The notes beneath the pieces were generated by a model. It saw nothing but the letters and a program-made list of their open reading frames with translations. It had not been told where the DNA came from and searched no databases. Of a stretch of DNA of 15,125 nucleotides, positions 7,025 to 12,507 are shown one piece after another. Source of the stretch: Actinomycetes bacterium (GTDB lineage Bacteria; Actinomycetota; Acidimicrobiia; Acidimicrobiales; Microtrichaceae); assembly GCA_023450775.1 (NCBI GenBank), contig JAEXGP010000150.1:1-15125 (forward strand), given 5' to 3'. Positions within the stretch are counted from its first letter, which is position 1. The number at the start of each line of letters is the position of its first letter. Position numbers and translations under genes: made by a program.

Positions 7025-8410
7025 TCATGCCGTGCGGGCCTTCACGCCGAAGATGCCCTGCGGGCGGATGAGGAGGACGACGACGAGCGTGGCGAGCGCG
7101 ACCACGATCTTGAGGTCCGCGTCGAGCCAGAACGTGGACACGTCGGAGACCACGCCGACCACCAGCCCGCCGACCATGGCGCCGAACGTCGTGCCCAGGC
7201 CGCCGAGCACGACAGCCGCGAACGTCACGAGCAGGACGCGCTGGCCCATGTTCCAGGCGGCCGAGTCCGTGCTGGCGAGCATGATCCCGGACAGCCCGGC
7301 GAGCAGACCGGCGATCACCCACACCATGAGGATCACGCGCTGGTCGTCGATGCCCGATGCGATCGACAGGTCCCGGTTGTCCGACACGGCGCGGATGGCG
7401 GTGCCGAGCCGGGCCCGCTGGAGGAACAGAGCGACCACGATCAGGCACACGAACGCGATGGCGGTGATCACCAGGTCCTTGGGCCGCAGCGACACCGGGC
7501 CGAGCGTGACGGTGGGGGACTGGGCCGCGTACTGGGCGTACTGCTGTGGGCCCTGGCCGAAGATGATGCTGAAGACGTAGCGGAGCGCGAACGCCATGCC
7601 GATGGACACGACCATCTGCGACACGACGGGCATGCCGCGACGGCGCAGCGGTCGGTACACCGCGAGCTCGAAGCTGGCGCCGAACAGGCCGGTCAGCAGG
7701 ATGCCGCCGACCGCCGCGATCAGCAGCGGCAGGCCCAGACCGCCGTCGCTCACGTTGAGGTACCAGGTGGCGATGGCGCCGAAGGCGATCATCTCGCCGT
7801 GGGCGAAGTTCGTGAGGCCGGTCGTGCCGAAGATGAGCGACAGGCCCACGGCCGCCAGCGCGATCACCAGGCCGAAGCGCACGCCGCTGGCGGTCAGGCT
7901 GGCCAGGCGCTCCACGTCCGACGGTCCGCTCGCCGCCTCCTGGCCCGCCTCGGTCAGGCGGAACACGACCGGTCGTGCGCCGGTGGCCTGCACGATCGGG
8001 TTGAGGGTGGCCCGGGCCCCCTCGGCGAGCTCCACGCCGTCGGGGAGGCTCTTGACGTCGAGCTCCACCTCGTAGCGACCTGCGCCCGGTACGGGGATGG
8101 CGACCTTGCCGTCGGCGTCCGACGTCCCCCGAGCGACCTCGGCGCCGTTCTGGGAGACGATCACGACCACGCCCTCGAGCGGCTCCTGTTCGGTGCCGGC
8201 GGTGAGCGTGGTGCTGATGCTGGGGCCGGTGCCGCCGGGCGCGGTGGGCGCGCCGGAGGTCGACGTCGTGGCGGGCGTGGTGGGCGTCGGCTCCTGCGCA
8301 CCGGCGGACGACGTCGAGGCGATCGACAGCAGGGCGGCGAGCACCAGGAGCCCGCCGAGCACACCCACGATGGTGCGTCGGCGCAGGGAGTTGGGGCTCA
8401 CCTCCACCAT
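7025..8410 (-). CDS. livH: LivH permease with N-terminal exported beta-sandwich-like domain
   Basis: The product has 461 residues, against about 290-310 for ordinary LivH. Residues about 165-461 are a standard LivH permease: AVGLSLIFGTTGLTNFAHGE, the coupling loop TAIRAVSDNRDLSIASGI and the terminal LLIRPQGIFG. The first 160 residues are extra. They comprise a signal-peptide-like hydrophobic segment (13-31) ending near SAGAQE, a Pro/Thr/Ser-rich linker (40-75), and a compact domain (76-152) with GVVVIVSQNGAEVARG, TSDADGKVAIPVPGAGRYEV and PVVFRL. That pattern is typical of carboxypeptidase-regulatory-like / CnaB-like beta-sandwiches. The domain should sit outside the cell next to the substrate-binding protein. 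I use the ATG at 8410, with a TATGAT box just upstream; GTG at 8407 is also possible. It is the first gene of the liv operon. Confidence 0.92.
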   Translation of the reverse strand: MVEVSPNSLRRRTIVGVLGGLLVLAALLSIASTSSAGAQEPTPTTPATTSTSGAPTAPGGTGPSISTTLTAGTEQEPLEGVVVIVSQNGAEVARGTSDADGKVAIPVPGAGRYEVELDVKSLPDGVELAEGARATLNPIVQATGARPVVFRLTEAGQEAASGPSDVERLASLTASGVRFGLVIALAAVGLSLIFGTTGLTNFAHGEMIAFGAIATWYLNVSDGGLGLPLLIAAVGGILLTGLFGASFELAVYRPLRRRGMPVVSQMVVSIGMAFALRYVFSIIFGQGPQQYAQYAAQSPTVTLGPVSLRPKDLVITAIAFVCLIVVALFLQRARLGTAIRAVSDNRDLSIASGIDDQRVILMVWVIAGLLAGLSGIMLASTDSAAWNMGQRVLLVTFAAVVLGGLGTTFGAMVGGLVVGVVSDVSTFWLDADLKIVVALATLVVVLLIRPQGIFGVKARTA

Positions 8411-8419
8411 TGGCGCCGC

Positions 8420-8451
8420 ATCATACGGACCGGGCGGGGCGTCCTGCCCGG
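8420..8451 (-). promoter_or_regulatory. Probable liv operon promoter with overlapping inverted repeat
   Basis: On the - strand TATGAT (8425 to 8420) matches the -10 consensus at five of six bases and ends 9 bases before the livH ATG, implying a leaderless or near-leaderless mRNA. CCGGGC at 8430-8435 and GCCCGG at 8446-8451 form a 6-bp inverted repeat across the -35 spacer. It could be an operator or the terminator of the upstream lipoprotein gene. No clear -35 hexamer is seen. Confidence 0.5.
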
Positions 8452-8510
8452 ATGGTCGCTCCCCCGAAGGTCTGCTGGGCGGCTGGCGTCGATGGCCGTG
8501 CGCTCGGCGA

Positions 8511-8954
8511 TCAGAGCGTGATCGTGTTCGAGCACGACCAGGCGTCCGCGGGCAGCGTCCAGGGCGAACCCGTGAACGACGTCGCCGTGCCCTGGCCGAG
8601 TGCCGAGCAGACCGAGTCGGCCGCCGCCTTGTCGGCCGCCTGCACGATCGTGATCGCACCGACGGGCGTGCCGCTGCAGGTGCCGTTGCCGGAGATGGTG
8701 AACAGCGGGCCGACGAGGAACGCCGAGATCGTGGCGTTGCCGGCCTGGTTGGCCGTCCCGTTGTAGTTGAGGTCCGGGGCCTGGTTGCCGTCGGCGCCGG
8801 CGCCGTCGATGCACGCCGCGGCGAGCCAGCCGCCGGGCACCGTGGGCACCGACGGGGTGGCGGGCGCCGCGCAGGCGGCGGCCCCCAGGACGGTGGCCGC
8901 AGCGATCGCGACGGCGACCACGCGGTGACGGGACACGACGGTGCCGAGCTTCAT
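8511..8954 (-). CDS. Small cysteine-containing lipoprotein, function unknown
   Basis: The product has 147 residues. A lipoprotein signal peptide (RHR, hydrophobic core, GAAAC) places the lipidated residue at Cys28, followed by a short Pro/Thr linker. The mature domain of about 100 residues has four more cysteines (AAACIDG, NGTCSG, DSVCSAL, AWSCSNTI), probably two disulfides, and is rich in Ala, Gly, Asn and Thr, suggesting a small secreted beta-rich fold. A good Shine-Dalgarno (GGGGGAG, 8967 to 8961) lies 6 bases before the ATG. It is followed 100 bases later by livH on the same strand, so read-through is possible, but livH has its own -10 box. I do not recognise the family; an accessory surface or binding role is only a guess. 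Confidence 0.75.
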   Translation of the reverse strand: MKLGTVVSRHRVVAVAIAAATVLGAAACAAPATPSVPTVPGGWLAAACIDGAGADGNQAPDLNYNGTANQAGNATISAFLVGPLFTISGNGTCSGTPVGAITIVQAADKAAADSVCSALGQGTATSFTGSPWTLPADAWSCSNTITL

Positions 8955-8989
8955 CTGGATCTCCCCCGAGGATGCGAGCCGGTGCTCTC

Positions 8990-9006
8990 CCTGAACAGCC
9001 TTCAGG
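8990..9006 (-). promoter_or_regulatory. Small inverted repeat in the lipoprotein leader
   Basis: CCTGAA-CAGCC-TTCAGG is a perfect 6-bp inverted repeat between the lipoprotein start and a possible - strand -10 box, TACGCT (9012 to 9007). It could be an operator or a short leader hairpin. The -10 assignment is weak. Confidence 0.3.
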
Positions 9007-9186
9007 AGCGTAGACCACCGGCGGGTGGTGGCCCCGGTGTCGCGATCGACGGCCCGGGCACCGGTCGAGGGAGGTCGATCGGCAGGGGACGCGCCGAGCC
9101 GGCCGTCCGTCGATGGGCAACATCACCTGTCAACGCAATGGGCCGTTCTGCCGTTGTAAGGGTCGGTGGTGGGGCGACCACCGGTG
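9007..9186. other. Intergenic stretch without a recognisable gene
   Basis: This GC-rich spacer holds no convincing ORF. Short open frames crossing it have arbitrary Arg/Gly/Pro-rich translations and no Shine-Dalgarno. Only small palindromes such as CCACCGGCGGGTGG (9016-9029) and CCACCGGTGG (9179-9188) are seen. Stronger inverted repeats begin at 9187. Confidence 0.6.
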
Positions 9187-9216
9187 GGGGTTCCCGGTCC
9201 TCGGGCCGGGAACCCC
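9187..9216. terminator. Perfect 11-bp hairpin with 8-nt loop
   Basis: GGGGTTCCCGG and CCGGGAACCCC pair perfectly around TCCTCGGG. It looks like an intrinsic terminator without a clean T-run, though the + strand downstream CTTCACCTT is mildly pyrimidine-rich. No + strand protein gene ends nearby. It may end a - strand RNA from the rnpB side or belong to the repeat cluster. Confidence 0.45.
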
Positions 9217-9325
9217 TTCACCTTCGTGGGCAGACCCGGGTTCTCGGGACGCCTCTCGCCCGATGTGGGCGCCGTTCGTCCCGGGTTCGGCGTGCTCGGG
9301 CGGGGCCCGGGAATCGGGTCGTCTC

Positions 9326-9342
9326 GCGCCCGTGGCGGGCGC
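9326..9342. repeat. Perfect 7-bp hairpin
   Basis: GCGCCCG-TGG-CGGGCGC forms a tight stem with a 3-nt loop in the non-coding cluster between the lipoprotein gene and rnpB. A smaller CGCCC/GGGCG pair lies 60 bases to the left. The role is unknown. Confidence 0.4.
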
Positions 9343-9393
9343 CAGATGACCCCGGTTCAGCGTCGAAACCTGGGTGTGACGAAGTTCACTCAC

Positions 9394-9517
9394 CTGGGAT
9401 GTATGACCCAGTCGGGAGCCGGGTACTGAAATCGCATCATCACCCCCACGGTTCGCAACGACCGTGGTGACGAGCCCCGGTCCTCCTTCCCTCTCCCGCC
9501 TAGGACCGGGGCTCGTC
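9394..9517 (+). ncRNA. Candidate small structured RNA with C/U-rich, anti-SD-like loop
   Basis: Three successive hairpins stand in 124 bases: CTGGG/CCCAG (9394-9411), CCACGGT/ACCGTGG (9446-9467), and a perfect 16-bp stem (9469-9484 with 9502-9517). The 17-nt loop of the last reads almost only C and T on the + strand. Read across the stem edge it contains CCTCCTT, the anti-Shine-Dalgarno sequence of 16S rRNA. C-rich loops of this kind occur in regulatory RNAs such as the actinobacterial 6C RNA, although this does not look like 6C itself. TATGAC (9402-9407) could be a weak -10. Orientation and transcription are inferred. The hairpins could instead be terminators of rnpB on the - strand. Confidence 0.35.
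9469..9517. repeat. Perfect 16-bp inverted repeat
   Basis: GACGAGCCCCGGTCCT (9469-9484) and its exact reverse complement (9502-9517) flank a 17-bp pyrimidine tract. This is the longest perfect stem I found in the window. On the - strand the loop is purine-rich. It may be a tandem terminator about 80 bases beyond the rnpB 3' end, or the core of a separate RNA. Confidence 0.7.
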
Positions 9518-9543
9518 CGCGTCTCGGCCCGGTTCCGGGTTCT

Positions 9544-9583
9544 GTTGCGCGATGTACGACCCAGAGGCCGTAGATCGCGCAAC
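9544..9583 (-). terminator. 15-bp hairpin just downstream of rnpB
   Basis: GTTGCGCGATGTACG (9544-9558) pairs with 9569-9583 at 14 of 15 positions around a 10-nt loop. On the - strand it begins about 14 bases after the RNase P RNA P1 helix closes, the expected place for a terminator or a 3' processing stem. No poly-T follows. It contains a 14-mer (9551-9564) repeated with one change at 9398-9411. Confidence 0.55.
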
Positions 9584-9596
9584 AAAGCCCCGGGTT

Positions 9597-9985
<389 letters not shown>

Positions 9986-10096
9986 CCAGTCTGCCAGCGG
10001 TCGGCGTGAGGGGCACCGCGGGAACACTCACCCGGCGTCGGGCGTTGGCCCCACCGAGCGACTGACCACCTCCGTAGGACGAGCAGCGATAGGACC
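9986..10096. promoter_or_regulatory. Divergent promoter region between rnpB and the VOC gene
   Basis: About 110 bases separate rnpB (-) from the VOC gene (+), so both promoters should lie here. On the - strand CAGACT (9993 to 9988) ends a few bases before the rnpB 5' end and could be its -10. On the + strand TAGGAC (10075-10080) could serve the VOC gene. No good -35 is seen for either. Confidence 0.35.
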
Positions 10097-10624
10097 ATGA
10101 CCGACACCAGCACCACCGGACCCACCACCGACCCCGGCGCCACGACCACCGACGACCCCGCGGCCGAGGCCCACGTCCGGGAGCTCGGGCACCTCGTCCT
10201 CTACGTGTCGGACGTGGCGCGCTCGGTCGAGTTCTACGGCGGCGTGCTGGGGTGGCGGCAGATCTTCGGCGGGCCGGGCATGCCGGTCGCCGCGTTCTCG
10301 GGCGGGCGGACCCACCACGAGCTGCTGCTCATCGAGGTCGGCCCGGGTGCCGCGCCGATCCCGCCCGGCCGTCGGGTGGGCATGTACCACTTCGGCCTGA
10401 AGGTGGGGGACAGCGACGACGAGCTGCGCGAGGTGCTCGGCCGGCTGCGCGCCCGCCCCGACCTGGTCACGCTCGTCGGCGCGTCCGACCACGGCGTCAC
10501 GCACAGCCTCTACGTGCAGGACCCCGACGGCAACGAGGTCGAGCTCTACATCGACGTTCCCGGTGTCGACTGGCGCAACGACCCGGCGCTGATCGCCTCG
10601 CCGGTCCGCCCCCTGCACCTCTGA
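10097..10624 (+). CDS. VOC superfamily (glyoxalase / extradiol dioxygenase-fold) protein
   Basis: The product has 175 residues. After a Thr/Asp/Pro-rich N-terminal tail of about 25 residues comes one VOC unit built from two beta-alpha-beta-beta-beta modules: ELGHLVLYVSDVARSVEFYG-type opening, then MYHFGLKV and DPDGNEVELYID. Likely metal ligands are His32, His98 and Glu149. The HHELLLIE stretch (73-80) is common in this family. VOC enzymes include dioxygenases, lyases and resistance proteins, so the reaction cannot be named. The ATG at 10097 has only a weak upstream purine run. It ends 16 bases from the convergent heme oxygenase gene. Neighbourhood gives no firm functional clue. Confidence 0.87.
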   Translation: MTDTSTTGPTTDPGATTTDDPAAEAHVRELGHLVLYVSDVARSVEFYGGVLGWRQIFGGPGMPVAAFSGGRTHHELLLIEVGPGAAPIPPGRRVGMYHFGLKVGDSDDELREVLGRLRARPDLVTLVGASDHGVTHSLYVQDPDGNEVELYIDVPGVDWRNDPALIASPVRPLHL

Positions 10625-10640
10625 CGGCGCGCGCTGGCGC

Positions 10641-11303
10641 TCAGTCCTCGGGCCAAGCTACGTCGAGCTCGCCGAACACCGACTCGTTGCTCGAGTAGGC
10701 GCGGTTGGTCTCGTCGATGAACGCGTCGCGCTCCGCGTCGGACCAGGGCGCCAGGTCCAGCCGGGTGCGGTACTGGTCCTTGTAGGCGTCGACGTCCTCG
10801 ATGTCGAAGTCGTAGAAGCTCAGCGCGCCGGCGATCGCGTCGCCGTAGTGGCGCTCCAGCGTCCGACGGATCATCTGGCCGCCGGACAGGTCGCCCATGA
10901 TCCGGGTGTAGTGCTGGGCGGCGAACCGCTCGGGGTGCGCCGCGGTCGCCGCGATCATGCCGGCGTACTCGGCGGTGGCGGGGCGGACGCCGAACCGCGT
11001 GGCCCAGTCGTCGCCGACCAGGTGCCGGAGGTCCGCCTCGATGCGCGGGACCCGCAGCAGCTCGGGCCCCAGGAACGCGCCGACCACCGGGTCGGCGTCG
11101 AGCACGTCGGCCGTGCGCTCGAGGGACGTGTAGATCGCGTGGTGCTGGACCATGAGGTCCGCCACGCCGTCGATCGGCAGCTGCCCGCGCATCAGGCGGT
11201 GCACGTAGCTCGACCGCTCGGCGTCGCGGTGCGCGGTCATGGTCGCCTCGCGGATGCGGGCGGAGAAGGGGGTGTCGACGTCGGTCGTCTCGGTGGTGCT
11301 CAT
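10641..11303 (-). CDS. hmuO: Heme oxygenase (biliverdin-producing)
   Basis: The product has 220 residues, all-helical, soluble and cytoplasmic. The family opens heme with O2 and electrons to biliverdin, CO and free iron. The proximal heme ligand is His25 (TMTAHRDAE), and the distal-helix motif GDLSGGQ is at 137-143, with Asp138 in the place of the water-network Asp140 of human HO-1. QHYTRIMGDLSGGQMIRRTL matches the family well, and length agrees with HmuO-type bacterial enzymes. The start is the ATG at 11303 with GAGGA 5 bases upstream; in-frame extension further upstream lacks family similarity. It follows the HtaA-like genes on the same strand after a likely terminator and has its own structured leader. 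It would release iron from heme taken up through the neighbouring surface proteins. Confidence 0.95.
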   Translation of the reverse strand: MSTTETTDVDTPFSARIREATMTAHRDAERSSYVHRLMRGQLPIDGVADLMVQHHAIYTSLERTADVLDADPVVGAFLGPELLRVPRIEADLRHLVGDDWATRFGVRPATAEYAGMIAATAAHPERFAAQHYTRIMGDLSGGQMIRRTLERHYGDAIAGALSFYDFDIEDVDAYKDQYRTRLDLAPWSDAERDAFIDETNRAYSSNESVFGELDVAWPED

Positions 11304-11354
11304 GTCGTCCTCGCTCGTGGCGGTGGTGCTGTTGACGGTCTGGATGTCCGGGCA

Positions 11355-11390
11355 GGTGCAGCCGGGACCTGCACCGGCGTTCCGGTGCAG
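11355..11390 (-). promoter_or_regulatory. Alternative hairpins in the heme oxygenase leader
   Basis: On the - strand CTGCACCGG (11390 to 11382) pairs perfectly with CCGGTGCAG (11377 to 11369) over 9 bp with a 4-nt loop. The GGTGCAG part of the second arm (11375 to 11369) can instead pair with CTGCACC (11361 to 11355) over 7 bp. The two stems exclude each other, as in attenuators. They lie 52-87 bases upstream of the start. No IdeR/DtxR-type box was seen in 11304-11531. Confidence 0.4.
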
Positions 11391-11461
11391 TCGTTGGGGG
11401 GTCATGGCCGTTGCTGGGTCATGTGGTCGTGCGCAGCTCCTGCGTTGGTCGGACGGGGCGC

Positions 11462-11495
11462 CGTCCGAGCCGGCCATGGCCTGCCGGCTCGGACG
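11462..11495 (-). terminator. Terminator hairpin after the HtaA-like lipoprotein gene
   Basis: CGTCCGAGCCGG and CCGGCTCGGACG form a perfect 12-bp stem with a 10-nt loop, 36 bases beyond the stop of the upstream gene on the - strand. No T-run is present. It probably separates the surface-protein operon from the heme oxygenase transcript, perhaps incompletely. Confidence 0.65.
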
Positions 11496-11531
11496 ACGGA
11501 CCCGCAACCGTCGTTCATCCGATCGGGATGG

Positions 11532-12449
11532 TCAGGGGTTCAGGGTGTAGCCCACCGTGACGGGGTCCTGGGGCTTGTTGGCGTCGACGGCGCCGCCGCT
11601 CGAGTACCAGTACGACGCGGTGCCCGTGATGCCGTGGAAGTTCACGAACGACTGGGGCCACGACCCGGCGAAGGTGCCGCCGACCTGCGGCGACTGGCCC
11701 GACGGCGGGGCGATGACCGTACCGAGGTACTTCGTGCCGCTCGTCCAGCCGGTGTTCACGTTGCCGCCGGAGTACACGTTGGCGAACTCGGCGAGGACGA
11801 TGTTCGGGGTGTCGGGCACGTTGATCTTGATCGACGGGTCGTCCATGTCGGACGCCACGCCGCCGACCGTCGCGGTCAGGCGGCCGGCGCCGCCCGGGTC
11901 GACGGTGAGCTTCGGGTTGATGATCCAGAACGGCGTGTAGATGCCGTAGAAGTTCACGCTGAACGTGCCCGTCCACTGGATGGTGGCGGCGCCGGTCGCG
12001 GTGTCCACGGTGCCGGTGCCGTTCGTGTAGCGGATCTTCTGGCCCAGGAAGAAGGCGTTCGCTGCCGTCACGGTGTTGCCGGCGCCGTCCTTGTTCTTGT
12101 TGGCCCAGCTCACCGCGGGCTCGCTCCCGATCGGCACGTAGGTGCCCGCCGCGTTCTTCTTGAGCACGGTGGCGTTGCCGTTCGTGGCGGCGAACGTGGC
12201 CTCGGTCGAGTCCGTCTTGCCGGCCGACCAGTAGTTCACCTGGCCGGGGGCGAAGGCGGCGTTGTTCGCCTCCTTGGAGATCGTCCACTCGAGCGTTGCG
12301 TTGCTGACGGTCTTCGTCGTCCCCGTCGGCGTGGTGGTCGGCGCGGGTGCGGACGGTTCCGGCGCGCAGGCGGCGACGGCGAACGCGGCGGCGGCCACCA
12401 GACCTGCGGCGATCGTGCGCCGCCTCGTGACGTGTGCTGGTGCTCTCAT
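11532..12449 (-). CDS. HtaA-like domain lipoprotein (probable heme-binding surface protein)
   Basis: The product has 305 residues. A lipoprotein signal (TRRRT, hydrophobic core, AVAAC) gives lipidated Cys28, then a Pro/Thr linker to residue 47. Residues 48-302 form one domain of the HtaA type: SNATLEWTISKEANN at its start, FSVNFYGIYTPFWIINP (163-179), LTVDPGGAGRLTATVGG, then SWPQSFVNF and SYWYSSGGAVDANKP. HtaA domains bind heme at the cell surface in corynebacteria and pass it to an ABC importer. The GHxG-type histidine of canonical HtaA is replaced by the NFYG region, so heme ligation would differ. The domain is a paralogue of that in the upstream gene. AGGAG lies about 12 bases before the ATG. 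It is the last gene before the terminator and heme oxygenase. Confidence 0.75.
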   Translation of the reverse strand: MRAPAHVTRRRTIAAGLVAAAAFAVAACAPEPSAPAPTTTPTGTTKTVSNATLEWTISKEANNAAFAPGQVNYWSAGKTDSTEATFAATNGNATVLKKNAAGTYVPIGSEPAVSWANKNKDGAGNTVTAANAFFLGQKIRYTNGTGTVDTATGAATIQWTGTFSVNFYGIYTPFWIINPKLTVDPGGAGRLTATVGGVASDMDDPSIKINVPDTPNIVLAEFANVYSGGNVNTGWTSGTKYLGTVIAPPSGQSPQVGGTFAGSWPQSFVNFHGITGTASYWYSSGGAVDANKPQDPVTVGYTLNP

Positions 12450-12507
12450 CTGGTTGCTGTGCTCCTGTGGTCGGGGTGCCGGCGCAGTGCGGGCACCGTG
12501 GGAGTGC

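Noticed and set aside
6950..8521. A 523-codon + strand frame opposite livH
   Set aside because: Its composition is Asp/His/Arg-rich and unlike any family. It is antisense to a clear permease.
9441..9517. Assignment to the known 6C RNA
   Set aside because: 6C RNA has two hairpin loops each with a run of about six C. Only one loop here is C/U-rich and it is interrupted by T and G, so I keep it as an unnamed candidate.
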